Positions 1 through 13,015 of a stretch of DNA of 64,000 nt are shown piece after piece. The translations under genes were made by a program, and so were the position numbers. Below the pieces are notes generated by a model. It worked only from the letters and a program-made list of their open reading frames with translations, was not told the origin of the DNA and did not search any database. How positions within the stretch are numbered: position 1 is the first letter of the stretch; the number at the start of each line of letters is the position of its first letter. The stretch is from NCBI RefSeq assembly GCF_036417845.1, contig NC_090020.1:48778425-48842424 (forward strand). The letters are read 5' to 3'. This DNA is from Apteryx mantelli. Lineage: Eukaryota; Chordata; Aves; Apterygiformes; Apterygidae.

Positions 1-1088
1 CTCAAAAGTCGTCTTTCCTGAGCGGGAGCAGTAGCAACCCTTTCCAGCCGCTGTTTCGCAGTCCTGCCCCGGAGCCTGCTGGTGGTCACTGTGCTGTGCT
101 TCTGGTACAGTCTGGGACTGCGGAAAGCACTGGCTTCAGCAGAAAGACTCGGTACCTGTTTTAAGAGTATTAGGACATAGTTGGATATCTTTTGCATAGC
201 TACGTGAAGTAGTTTTGAGTTATTATTCCCAGATTGTTTTACTGCTTCTCAGCTAGCAGTTACCACCTGCCTCATCTGAGAGTCTATAGGTACCTGTCTG
301 AATGCTCATAGCTTGTTTCAAGGTGCAGTTTGCTACATTGCCTTAAATCAGCAGCATTTTTTTCATGGGTGTTTATACCAGTGATGTATTTTACAGTTTG
401 CATTTTATAATAGCACACAATTGCCAGCTAGGGAGACTCCAGCAGACCACAAACAGCTCTGCCATTGGTGGTCTGTGTTGAAAACGTTCACATGGTGGGT
501 TCCCTGTCCATGTGAGGTAGAAGAGAACATGAGGACACATTTAAAATTGACACTGGAATGACAAATATGATGGTCGATGCTCAGCAAAATTGTAGCCCAA
601 CTTAACAAACATTCTGTTAATGCTGATTTAAAGGGCAATATATTCACAACCTTAACAATATAATCACAAAGTTATTTGCCTTGGAATGTATAAATACCCA
701 GCAGATTTACTCATTTAGGAATTTGGTTCATTTAACAGATTAGGCAGTAGTTCAGTAATTATATTACATCATTTACTACATGAGGGTTTTAGTTATATAA
801 AAATTTAATTGTTTTTATTTCGTATTTGTTTGAGAGGCTTTTATAGTGGGGACATAATTTGAATAATCTAGAAAAGTGGTTTGTATAACAAACATTTCCT
901 AACAAGTAATTATATCTCTGCTGTATTGCTGTCATGCTTACAATGTATGGAAGTGACTGCACATCATCAAAATCTTTGATCCCCTTCTCAGTCTCTGTGA
1001 CTGAAAAACTAAACTCAACCTTGTCGTTGAAACTGCACCATATTTAGCGCAAGAATGAAGCTGAAGAGCAAGTTAATTGCTTGCTTCA
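1..1088. other. Intergenic sequence, left window edge
   Basis: AT-rich after the first ~170 bases. A + strand frame is open from base 3 to a TAA at 162-164 (53 codons), which could be the end of something entering from the left but is well within chance. Nothing else supported. Confidence 0.4.
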
Positions 1089-1125
1089 TCAGTCAAATAG
1101 ATCTCTTCTTGGAGGGGCATAGCCC

Positions 1126-1299
1126 ATGGCGGCAACCAAGCTGGAGCTTGTGGCCAAGATGAGAAAGCGTGCCCTCAAGAACATTGCAGATATCCCTCTG
1201 CTGAGCAATCCGGCATCTGTCTTCCTTCTGGAGGCCGACGGTGAGACTCCAAGTGGCACGTTGCTTCCAGGGATCAGACGTAACCACATGCTGGAATGA
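1126..1299 (+). other. Short unrecognised ORF with donor-like site
   Basis: A 57-codon frame from ATG 1126, below the usual length cut-off: MAATKLELVAKMRKRALKNI then ADIPLLSNPASVFLLEADG. Its first two thirds look protein-like (Lys/Arg/Leu-rich helix). GACG|GTGAGA at 1241 fits a splice donor, which would make 1126-1240 a small first coding exon. No downstream exon or known homologue recognised. The opposite strand is also open here (160-residue frame 1571->1089), weakening the case. Confidence 0.2.
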
Positions 1300-2045
1300 A
1301 CAAAGCACAGGTTGTTCTGAAGGGAAGAAAGGAGGGGAAGCAAAGGATGTGGAGCATGAAAAATAGTAACACAAAAAGGAAGTGAAATCTTGATAAAAGG
1401 CATGAGAAATAGGTAGGGGTACTTCTGAGACAGAGATGAAATGGGGAATGAAGTGCCAGCTGGAGGTAATGTCATGAGTTTATTCTTAAGGTTGGAGCTG
1501 ACGCTGTTTTGTTTTCTCCGCTCTCTGCACACACACAGTGCTACACCTCTGGTTTGGCGAGGCTGCAGCACAGAGCTGCGCCACCCCCTGAGGCGGCCAA
1601 GGGAGAGACTGTGTCACCAGAGGCCCCATGCGTCCCCGCCATCAGGACGGTGCTCGCCGGGAGACCCATGCCGGTGACTGGGCCCCATGTCCCCTCTGAC
1701 CACCGTGACCACCACTGTCCACCTTGACCTGCTCCACCGCTCCCCTGGGGGAGGACAATCCACTGGGGGGGCTATGTTTGTATTTTGTCTCTTTCTTTCC
1801 CTCTTCCCCCTCATCTCAGCCTGTTACAAATAGATGTCCTAAAAGAAGAAATCATCCTCAATGCTAGTCTTTTAAGTGTAAGGGATTTGGGCAAGCTGGT
1901 TTGTTCATTCCTTAGATCCCAGATGGGATGATGTCAGGATACTGCAGGATGAAGGTTGTTTACTGAGGTGGACACAGAGGACCTGGTGGACAAGACTGCA
2001 TGGAAAGACCTCTGATACTCTGCATCTTAGTGTGCATGCGTGTGC

Positions 2046-2072
2046 GAGAGAGAGAGAGAGAGAGAGAGAGGG
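2046..2072. repeat. (GA)n microsatellite
   Basis: About thirteen consecutive GA units following TGTGTGCGAG, ending GGGAGAATAAG. Confidence 0.9.
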
Positions 2073-2704
2073 AGAATAAGTCATATCTAAAGGGAAAAAC
2101 TTAAAAAAAAAAAATCTTTGGTCACATCAATCATTCTAGGGTTGGAGGGTTCCCCTAACAATCTGCAATTGCATGTGCAGCCAGGTATGTTAAGTAAAGT
2201 ATACATTCAGAGAATGAATTATATTCCTGCATGTAGATGGAGCATTACCTCTGAAACTAGTTTGCTGGCTAACAAAGTGCTGCAGTAGCGGATTTCACCA
2301 TCTCAGAATGGAGTTATTTTGTTATATCTTTATACAGTCTTTATACAGCCTTTTCACAAAACTGTCTTTTGGTCAAACAGTGCACATAGCAGGCCTGTTC
2401 AGCAACATACTTTTGCCCAAACAACACACATATTGCTGAACTTTCTTTGTTTTGCATGACCCATCTCAGCTGTTTGGGGCAGAAGCAGCTCTTGGCAGTA
2501 GAATAAAGCAGATGAGCAGATTTTAAATTTGGGCAGAACCATGCCATAAAGATTCTTTGGCAGCTTTACTCCATTGTAGCCCATTGGAGTCATCTTTCAG
2601 ACTTTTTTTTTTTTAATTGTAGGTGATGCGTTAGAGCACTAACTGCTTGGTGCTCAAAGAATACCAGCAATCTGTTGCTTTAAACAGAGGAGACAAAGGG
2701 GAAA

Positions 2705-2830
2705 AAATTAAACCTTATACAGCAAGAGACTGAAAACTAAAGAAATGAGAGGTTAAATGACTTTCCAAAGGTCATGCAGCTTCCAGTAGTAGTGGTGTTA
2801 GGACCAGTATCTTCCAAGCCTCACAATAAC
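2705..2830 (-). mobile_element. MIR SINE relic
   Basis: The + strand reads GAGAGGTTAAATGACTTTCC then AAAGGTCATGCAGCTTCCAG and GTGTTAGGACCAGTATCTTC, following the antisense MIR order GAGAGGTTAAGTAACTTGCC, AAGGTCACACAGCTAG, GGGATTCGAACCC. Good match over about 90 bases; ends uncertain. Confidence 0.65.
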
Positions 2831-5800
2831 GTCTTAGACACAGGGTCAATCTCCTTCCTGCTTGCTGTTGCTTTCATGACTTATTGCTCCCTTTTAGAGT
2901 TTCATGGCAGGCAATTCTAGCATCTTCATTTTCTAGCTTTGTATTCAGTCCTGCTCTGTCTTAATCAATTCACTCATCCCTTGTAATTATAGCTCCAAAT
3001 GAAGCTGATAAATTAACCTTACAACTACCCCCTCCATTTTAATAATAATAATAGTAGAAAAACCTTGCTATGTTTGCAAAATTGATGTCAATGGAAACTT
3101 TCACAGCTAGGAATAAATTAGACCAACAACTACCTTCATAAAAAAGATTTAAGGGTAATACAGCTGGACCTTATGCTGTTACAGATGCAATGTGTAGAAT
3201 ATTTCAGGAAAAATAAAGTGCTGCAAGGCCAGAGGCCAGACTGATTTTTCCCTTTTTGACCTAGAATCTTCTTAATTGGTCACTTACAACACAGTATTTT
3301 GCTCAGGCTTCAGCTAATTCCTCTCTCTTTCCCTGAGATGCTGTAAGCACTGTGTGTATTCCTATATCCATAATTAAAGTGATTTCTTCTGAGAGAGCAA
3401 GTGGAGCCAATACAGAGGCCTGTAGAAAGCCCATGTCACCACAGCTGAACAAAAATATTTTAGCAGGAAGCCAGGTCTGCAAAAGAAAAAGAAACGTCTC
3501 CCCAGGGCTTCTTGCTTTATTCACAGCTTGAGTGACCTAAAAATAAAATATTACTTCATAGAATCACAGCTATATTATTCCCCATGCAGTTTTACCAACA
3601 TTTCAAGCTAAATTAAAGAGGAACTGTTCTAAGTTTAGTTTCCTGAAGCTGTTTTCCGGCCCATCTTTCCATCTTCTCTGACTTCTGCTTTATAATTAAA
3701 CAGAAAAATGAACGTAGATTAGGAAATACTGCTTTATGTCCCACATGACTGGCTTGGTAAGAAACACCAGCATTTTTCCCTCCTCCCAAAACCAGGAAGA
3801 CATTTCTTCCCACACCCATTCTCCTAAAGTTCTGCTTCCAGAGACCCACAAGATTTGTCTAGGATCCAGATAAGAGTTTAGTATTTTCCGGACCTGTGAG
3901 CAGTAACTGGAGAGAGTACCTTGAAACATCCCCAGGGCATTTCAAGGGATCATTGGGGTTTGTTACGGGATAAGCTGGGCTGTTCTGGCCAGATAGATTT
4001 TCTTCTATTTTGATTCTTAGGATTGGTTCACTTACTAAAAAGGACAGAGCAAGGTGAAACTGCACACCTTCGTTAAAGGTTAAAATTATTTTATAATAAA
4101 TTATTCTCGTGTAGATTTTTCTACCTACTCAGCTCCTTCCAGTTTAATTACTGTTACAGTGCCAAAGGCAGGTAGAGCAAAGCGTGTATGCAAACTAACA
4201 TTCACTGGACTGGTTTTGACAATGTAGCTTCTCATTTCCAATTCACACGGTATAAAGCTCATCAGGCAGTGTCAGGAGTTGTATGCGCAGTGGCAGCATC
4301 TGCTGGCACGTTATTTGCTGTATTTAGTTACTGTACAGTACATGAAGCCTCGTCAGCCTGTGTTAGGAAGCAGCAAACCTGTGCCGTTGGGCTGTAGTAA
4401 TGTCCTCACTTGTTCTAAGGTGGTGGATATGAAGAGATCTGAGCAACAACTGTAAGCAAAGCAAAATACACTTTTTGTCAGAAATCCAGGGTTAAGAAAC
4501 AGTAAATAAGAGCTTCTAAATTTTCTGCAATGTTCACAGCTTTTCTCGCTATGTTGTTTATGCACGTGTGTTTCCTTATTTAAAAATGGGCTTAAAATAC
4601 CTTTAAAGAGGGCCTTTGAAGAAGAAGGGTATAACCTTTTCCCCAAGATAGCTAAGGAGACATCTCGAGTTCTGTCAAAATTCAAAACATATTTCTGCAA
4701 AAGAAACATAGAGGCAGGTTTGGGTAAGACTGGTGGGAAACGTGTACTACTTTCTCAGGTTCTGTACAACAGCCTCTGTTTGAACGAGCTGCCAAAAATA
4801 AAGAAGTGCTGGCACTTATAGAATATAGTGCAACCATAGTTGTTTGTGTTGTATGAACTTCATACACTATATAAGCTTGCCTTTCCTTCAGGTTATTTCC
4901 ACTCCTATCTCCAGTGTTGCATAAGCATTAGTGCTTTTTTGTGAGGGGGAGGGTAAATGTGGTGGCATCTCTCAAAAAACAGCTGCTTCTTGCACCAGAA
5001 TGAGATATCAGTCACCAAATTGAGAAAACGGAGAAGGAAAAAGTTAATAATGTTGATGTTTAAATAATCATCACTAAGCAAATGCATTAATTCCTCATGG
5101 AGATAGATGAAGTGCATTACGTCATTTCCTGCTAGTGTTCCACATTTGTCCCTTATTTGGTCTTGTTTGCAATCCAAATAGCTGCGAATTAGGAGGGGTG
5201 GGGGGAGAGAGAGAGAAAGAAGCTGAAGCTGGAGCCTGGAACAGTATATGCTTATAGATGCCTGTATAGCATACATTAACTGCATCAAAGCTCAGTGTAT
5301 CATAAGGCTGAAACATGATCTGAGAGCCTGTACGCCCGAGCTGTCATTAGGCTTGACTTTTGCAGCACTGCCTGAAGTCTGGATTAATTTGCGACTCTGC
5401 ACTCTGCGTTGGTGTGGGTTAAAGGAGAGGAGGAGCGAATGCAGGAGGGACAGGGTGGACTGTAGGGCGTCATGGCACATCGAACTGCTCAGCATTTCCT
5501 TCAGGGGCTACGTGCACAGGAATTTCCTAGAACAAGCTCCTTGCACTGCTCTGTGTGGAAATGACAAAGGCGTTAGAGGATTTTGCAGCAGCAGAGTCAG
5601 TCTGTGAAATTGTTTCTACCAGCCCCTCTCCAGCTTGCACTACTAGGGAGCTCTGTGGCATGACTCCAGTGGACAGAGCCATAGTTTTCCTCTTTGAAAC
5701 AAGAATCCGGGAGTACCTTCCTCATCCTGCTGCTGTTTATTTAAGTTGCTACCATTACAGGAGAGCGTTTCTGCTGCTGGCTGTTTTCCGCTGCAGAAGC

Positions 5801-8329
5801 CTACTGCTAAGCTCTGCCTCAGCAGTTTGTAAGAGTTTCCAGATGCTGTTAAAGAAACTGGGCTCATCTGTTTTGGCTTGTTTCCCTCTAATCGCAGTTA
5901 GTTTCTATTAGTTTCCTTTTTTTCTGAAGTCAATTAACAGTTCATTCTACAGGTTCTCTTTAAATTTAAGCAGTTTTGCTTCATTTAAAAATGCATTAAG
6001 AACAACTGCTGTCAAAAGCAACCGTATCACCTAAGGCTTTCATAAACTTTTCTATGCAAGCTGAATCATGTTGCTGCATAATTCACTTCCAGGACACTGT
6101 GCAGGTTCAGGATTCACTCAGCCCGAGTGCTATGTGGGCTGCAGGACTTCGGTTGTACACAGATGCCTACAAAGAATTTGTTTTTCCTTCTCTCATTCTC
6201 AGATATTTAGACATCCATCCTAAACAGACACATTTTGGACTACTTGGCAGATAGACATGGCTTGAAGGAGGGTTGGCCCCTAGATAAAGTGCATATGAAT
6301 CCTCAAGAGGCAATTTTCTTACCCTGCTCTCACTCGTGCCATCTTTTATGTAGGATGCTGCGACCCTTCAGCAGGCAATAAACACTGTAGAAACTTTATG
6401 AAAACCTGAGAAACAAAGTGATTCTCATTTGCAGATGCTAGCAAGAGTTGTTTCAGTAAAGTCGCTCAGTGAATTGTAAGACTATATTAAATGTTGCCCA
6501 TTTCTCCACTGTAATGCAAGTAAATCTTTCACCCAGTTTGACACAAGGTTTATATGCTATATGATACCAGAAAAAATACTAGATCTCAGCTTCACAATTT
6601 GCAAGAAGCAAACTTGAAATATATTAGCAAGAACATTAGCAAGAATATAGAACTTATACTTTGAATTAAGTATGTTTGCAGTATAAGAAGATCGCATTTT
6701 ATTAAAATCTCTCCACACAATGCCAATTTCCAGACATAAAGCTCAACAGGGTGTCAAGCAAGACATGTAACAGTGTGTCTTTGACAGGGTCATTCTGCTT
6801 TAGAAAAGAGATTACTTAAAACACAAATATTTCAGAGTTTTTCCTTTTCAGTGACAGAGCAATCCCAGAAACATGAAGGGTACCAAGCTCCCAGTAGGCA
6901 CAAAATGGCTGATGTAGAAGAAAGGAAAACATGGTCTTTTTGAGAATGTAAACAAAAAGACTTCTTAAAATTAGAATAACCAAATAGGCATGAGCTGGAA
7001 TTAAACAAGACCAAGTTTTGAAGCTGAATTCATATCTGTGCTCAGTGAGAAGACTCAGAGATTCAGAGACTTTTCAGCAGTTGGTTTTCTATTGAAAACT
7101 CATCCGAGCTGGTTTTAGGCGGAAAGGAAGCTTCTAAACAGAGAAGAGAAACATTTGATCCAGTTCGCCACTCCGTTTTAAAGGCATTGAAGGAAGAAAG
7201 CGAGGCTGTTTCACAAGCATGTGAATCAGTGAAAATGCAGCTTCAAAGACAGCTCTACCCTCTCCCTCTCTCAGCATGTGTCCTCCTGTGCATGCCCTCT
7301 AGATAGTAAATTTTTCAGGGAAGAGACATTGGCATTTGTATTTTTTAGCACAGAGAACATTGCTGGTATTCAACTAATAAAAACATTAAAAATGAGGCGC
7401 TCTGACTTTAGGATTATGTCTTAAATTATATCAATTCTCAACTAGAAATAAATGTTGAGTTCTGATATTTCTTTGCTTCGTTCTTTCAAAGCCCTGGTCA
7501 GGACCGCTGTGATTATCTTTGTGGGACAACCAAGATGCCCACAGGTCAAGCACAGCAGCACAAAGCCCTCTAAAAACCACAGATGTCAGTCTCTAGCACT
7601 TTTCTCTCTATTCTCTGCATAATCAAAAGGGCATGAAGAACAAGCAGGACTAGATTTATCCAAGATATTAATGAAGCTATTGTTTATTCTCCCCCTGCCT
7701 CCGGCTACTGGGTGCAATACATGTACCTGATTACATGACAGCAGAGCAGCCACGCAGCCTCTCTCATCCATGGCAGAGGGCCCTGACAAGTACATACTGT
7801 CTGGCAGTTGGTTTTTTTTTTAATTAAATTTTGAATCTGATATTTCATTTCAAAATTTTTCTTGAATTACACACAACTAAAGCAATAGCACATAAAAAAA
7901 AAGAGAGAAAGGAAAGCTTTGGGGAGGTGGCTGTTGCCTATGTATCTGAAAAAGTGCTCTCAAGATTTTTCAAAATGGGAGTCTGAGGCTTACACAGCAG
8001 AAAAATCAATGTGCAGAAGAAAAGCAATCATTTTTTCCTGAGGAACAATGTATTTTGCATGCATCTGTTTTGTACATGAGTCTGCTGGCTTTTTGTGTTG
8101 GGCTGGAGGAAGTACAGAGCGAGCAGTACTTGCACCTCTGTACTCATGACATGGCCTTCGCTACCTTTCGAAATGTTATCCTGGAAAGATTTAATCAACA
8201 AAGGATTAAAGAAACCGCTCAGCCACTTCAAATTGATACCGGAGAGTTTATAAGCAGGAGATAGTGTAATGGCAACACTGTTAAACACTTAGTTTGCATC
8301 TCTCTTTACAGAGAAACACAGAAGAGATC

Positions 8330-8515
8330 AGTTCAAGTCAGAGATCAGTTTACAGGTAATGACAGAGAATGAACTAGACCATGTACAGATTAGAGAATTA
8401 CTTCTTAAAAGCTTAGATCCACTTAATGCAGACAAAGCATGCTGTCCTGATGGCATGAATCCATAAGTCTTAGAGGTCACAAGCAAGGAAACAAGCAAAG
8501 CATTAGCTAACTTGA
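8330..8515 (+). mobile_element. Fossil CR1/L3-type reverse transcriptase fragment
   Basis: The + strand frame starting 8359 reads MTENELDHVQIRELLLKSLD, then PLNADKACCPDGMNP, a stop, and VLEVTSKETSKALANL. This matches the start of the LINE reverse transcriptase core, where CR1/L3/L2 elements have VRELL..LD..KA.GPDG..P.VLKELA..IA.PL. At least one stop and no flanking homology I can follow: a molecular fossil in sense orientation. Confidence 0.6.
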
Positions 8516-11507
8516 ACATGCTTGCCTTGGGATTTATTTCAGGGGGTTGGAAAGTAGAGAAACATATCTCATTATTTTAATTTATTGAGGAGACAGGAAA
8601 ACAAAACAAAACAGTAACAGTTACTTAAGAGTTAGTCGTTTCATTTTGGGAGGAATCCTGGATACTGTCTGAAAGGAATGCAGAGAAAGGAGAGAAGATA
8701 GGAAGGGGAAACACCTGTAAAAAAATCACAAAGGGAACTTTAGCTTAATAACCTACTACACTATGAATGTAATAAAACACCTGCCAAGTATTTGAAGATC
8801 AATGAGCATGATAGACTGCAGACAAATAAAAGTGAAGGTTATATACTAGGATCTGACTGTATTTAGATTTCCTACTCACTCCTGGAAGGTGGAGGTCAGC
8901 TCTGTCTGGCACTGGTGTGAGCCCGTGAGCTAGCCTGCCAGCTGCAGGACCTTTCCCGTGTGGTCACCCCCACTCCATCCTACAAGATCAAGCGCTTATG
9001 ACACTGTGCTATAACTGATGGGGAGGGAGTGTCTGGCAAACATGATGATCAGCTTTTGACATTTTCAAAAACTACTTGTCACGCTTATAATGCAAAATGA
9101 CAAATCCTGGTGCCAACCTCCTTGGCATGAGAAAGCAGTGGATGTTTGGATGGGCAGGTGAAGAGGGCTGAGGCAGGCAGAGCCTCGTCTCCCTGCAATC
9201 TCACCAGCTTTGCAGCTGCTCTGAGTCCTGCCAGGGGAGGGTGGAACAAAGCCAAGCTCATCCTTTTTAAAGGCTTTTGGAGACATGGGTGAATGAGTCA
9301 CGAGGGAAAGCAGGTTTCTCACTAAATGACCAGATTTTGCATGCGAGCATTCATACCCGCTGTTATTATGTTCTCATTTTAATTTTATTGTCACGGTTGC
9401 ATTCTCAATGTTTTGTTGTGGTGCCTTGGTGCTTTTTGGATGTTGAGGAGGAAATGACTCAGGGGCACTACGAAAATATGAAAAGGTCTGTTTTCCCATC
9501 CACTACTTGATTCACTTCCAGGTTTTCTGCTCAGCTTCAGAACAGCAGGGGAGATGGCAATACTCCAATTAATAATTCTTCAAAACTTGTAATTTACACA
9601 ACACTTTTGAAGCTGTGATAATAACAGGAGAAATTACAAGACAGCTGTTAAACTGTAACTATGTAAAACAGAGGCAACTGGATCTTACTTAAGACAGCAC
9701 ACATTTGCAAGAATATGAAGAATTCAGACAGCACTAGGTATGAACACATTGTAATTTGTAGAAGTGGAGCACTTCATCTACTTCCTGCATTTCCTTGTTT
9801 TAGTCAACCAGAGAAATATCTAGAGGCCATATCTCTGGGTTGACAGTTAGAAGGATGACATATTTGACTGGATCTTTGGGTCATCCATTTGCATTAGTCA
9901 CACAAGCTGATGCCAGAAATGACTCACGATGGATGCTGAAACAGGAACCTATTTTATGTTTCCATCACAGTCCTAGATTTGTTCTGCACGGAAGCACCTA
10001 GCATAGATACACTTGGATAAACTGAACCACCTGGGCCCAAAACACTCTGGCTACTTTTGTTGGTTAGCTTTCGGTGTTGCTGGCTTTTCTTGCATGCTTT
10101 CTCTCTCATCCCCGCTCTGCTGTCCCAGCTCCTGCCCTGTGCTGCGTGCAGCATGGTCACAGCCAGGACAGGCTCACACTTCCCCAGGGACCTTGCAGGC
10201 ATATGTCAGGACAGCTGCCTGAGCTGGTATCATCCGTGAGATGTGTGTGTGAGGTCTCTCCTGTGTCCACCACTCTCTTAACACTTTGACCACAGCAGCA
10301 GAAGGGTCAGGTTACTCAGACTGTTGCATAATGGTGTATTTAGTGAAATGAGGCAAAGCAATGCAGTAAATTAAAAGTATGTTCAGCTATGTCCTGTTTC
10401 ATTTCTTATTTTCTTCTTTTCCTTGCATTACTTTCCCTCCTCTTCTTTCTGCAAGCTAGTCATAAAGAGCTCAGGTGGGTGATGGAACTGAAGTAGACAG
10501 GTACGTTCACAGCCTTTTAAGCTTTCCTCTTGCAAGTGGAGCTGTTAAGATGCCATGCAAATGCAAAAATTAACCCCTGCTAATCCCACTTCCTTCATAG
10601 TAACTGGATAACATTAGCTGAATAGTATATGAAAATTATTTGAATAATATACTGATATTAAATGCAGTGTCTTACTCCCTGATCTCACAAAGATGCTGTC
10701 TACTCAGGTATGTCTTATTAAAGGTAGGTTATACTGCAGAACCATTAATACCTAAAACCCTTTATTTTTTGGATCTAAATATTTAATCTATGTTTCATGG
10801 TGTCATTACTGACACAGGGAAAATTGTGACCCATTAACTCTTCATTTGTGCAATTTCTCATCATATCTATAGAACTGGTTTGCTGTAGTGAAAGAAGATG
10901 TCAGTGGAGACAGACCTCTTCTTTTATTTTTCCTTTGTTGCATCTACGAGCAGGGCTGCCTGTTCTTACATGAAGACACAACTTAGCTTTGGACAGCAAA
11001 CTAGGTGCCACCAGAGCTTACAGACTGGAGAACTGATTAAGAGTCACGGAATAATAAAAATCCTGCAGGTAGAATTTCAACAATGTTTGGTCTCTGTTAT
11101 TTTAAACATGAAGTCTAGCTCTTTGTCAAACCTCATGCCTTAAGTAGAAAACACTAAAGAAAAAAGAATGCTTCCAAATTATTCAACAATTTTTAAAGCA
11201 CTAAAGCTAACTAAGCCAAATTCAGTCACTACTGAAAATAATAAGATTTTGAATTAACTGCCTACCTTCTTGTAGTTGTTTTGTATACATTGAAAAAAAA
11301 TGAAAGGGGTGGGGTCGATACCTGCAGCCCATAATTAATACAATAATATTCAGAAAAATGCAAAAAACAAATGTACAGTTATACGATATTCACTCAGCCA
11401 CATTTTCCATCTGAGCAAGTAATCTGACAGCTGGATAAAGCGGTTTGTGTCTCAGTAGAATAAATGAAAAGCTAAAATAGCATTCAAAGGAAAAAACCAT
11501 GGGGGTG

Positions 11508-11565
11508 TGCATGCACGCGCACATACATGCACACACACATTCACACACACAGAAATACACATCAA
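11508..11565. repeat. Imperfect (CA)n / purine-pyrimidine tract
   Basis: GTGTGCATGCACGCGCACAT followed by CACACACACATTCACACACACA: an interrupted alternating purine-pyrimidine stretch with Z-DNA potential. Confidence 0.8.
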
Positions 11566-12865
11566 ATGTATTATGTTATTATCTAAAGGAAATTCAGACA
11601 AAATGCTGTCTTAAGAGAAAGTTCTAACTGGGTTAAGATATTTGCTGTCTTTATCATGAGGTAACATGGATAAAGACCTGTTAAGTCACTGAATCCTGGC
11701 TCAGAACGAGATCCGTGTTTTAGGAGCAAGCCCCAAAACACCATCTGGTTGGCTCTGAGCAGTGCAGAACAAGTCAGCTGTGGCACCAGAGGAACAGAGG
11801 CCTGAGTTTAAAGATTGAAGACAGAAAGAGAAGAAAGGAGTAAAAGGCATGAGTGCTGTAGCTGGATTTATCAGCAGCACACTGACTGCAAATTTAAGTA
11901 GTTTCCCAGATACTTTCCAAGAAAGAATGAATAATTAAATAACAGTAGTATTGCAGAAGCATTCCCATATTCTTCACAGTGTACGTTCTGTACCAGGAAA
12001 AGTTTCCTCAGAGTTATTAAAAAAGTATCATAAAAGGCAGACACTGTAGTCACATTCCTATTTGTATGAAATCTGTCTTATTACACTGAATCATCTGAAA
12101 CAACCCTCAGTAGCTCAATTGCTCTGGAAACAACTCTTTTTATTTGCCAGTCCTGGCAGCCTCTGGTAGATCAGCATAGGAATTCCTGAGCTCTGACTGT
12201 CCTGTGCTAACAGCCTTCCTTTCCAATACCCATTCCACTGAAAAAGGTTTCTATGTTGAAATGAAGGAGGTTAAACAGAATTTAAGACTTAATCAATGGC
12301 TTATCTCCCCCGGTTTTTTTTCTGCTTGAGAAAAGGGATTATAAAGTATCAGTATTTGTGTAATACAAAATTGAATTCTTGTTATTTAAACTAGACAAAC
12401 AAGAATACAAAAATACCAAGGTGGAGAAAGGGGAGAAAGCAGGGGATAGTCAATATGACTATAACTTTCCATTTTTTTGGATTTTGGAATCAGCCAGGAA
12501 CAGGCGCAGCCTGAGGGCTGCTGTGAGGCTCTGCTTGGCTGCAGCGGTCCCCAGACCTGTCATAGCAGCTCAGAGCCCCCAGGATGCGGCAGAGGGGGCC
12601 ACATCTCCAAGCTGAGACACGCTGGCAAATATGAACAGCCCCCAGGCTTGCTCAGCCACTGGTTCTAACGGCTTTGTGCCCTCTTTACTGGCAGAAGCCC
12701 CAGAAATGAGCCACACTGGAAGGCAGAACTAACAAAAACGTGTGAAATTTGGTCATGTTGCCCTTACTGTAGAAATGGGAACTTTTGCAATTCCTGAAGT
12801 GATTTTATCTTGGTGACCAATGCAATAATTTGTAATGAGGGACACTTAGCCAATAAGTCTAAGGA

Positions 12866-13015
12866 AGGAAATGTGGTTTTGTGGTAAAGGCACTGGACTA
12901 ACATCCAACTTCTAGTTCTACTGTAGGCTTCCTGCATGACCCTGAGCAGGATTCTTGTTTCCTGAATTAGGTTAAGAAAACTTTTTCTCCCAATTCCTCA
13001 GATTCTCCCTCAGTT
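12866..13015 (+). mobile_element. MIR-like SINE relic
   Basis: Sense-strand MIR-like head: GTGGTTTTGTGGTAAAGGCA followed by CTGGACTAACATCC, a decayed B box, then CTGCATGACCCTGAGCAGG, equivalent to MIR's GTGTGACCTTGGGCAAG, and later CCAATTCCTCAGATTCTCCC (MIR: CTCAGTTTCCTCATC). Moderately convincing. Confidence 0.5.

Larger units (their letters stand above)
1300..8329. other. Intergenic sequence with few recognisable elements
   Basis: Apart from a moderately GC-rich patch at about 1545-1770, the (GA)n tract and the MIR relic at 2.7 kb, I see no gene or repeat here. Open frames of up to 127 residues (for example 5248-5911) have no conserved composition or splice context. Confidence 0.5.

Noticed and set aside
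1089..1571. 160-residue minus-strand open frame
   Set aside because: Two chance-length frames joined over ordinary intergenic DNA; no motif, and the opposite strand has an equally arguable short frame.
3555..3575. CR1 3' terminus (CATAGAATCACAG)
   Set aside because: Thirteen bases of similarity with no CR1 sequence beside it.
5248..5911. Two overlapping ~118-residue + strand frames
   Set aside because: Frames overlap out of phase, no conserved composition, no splice context; consistent with chance.
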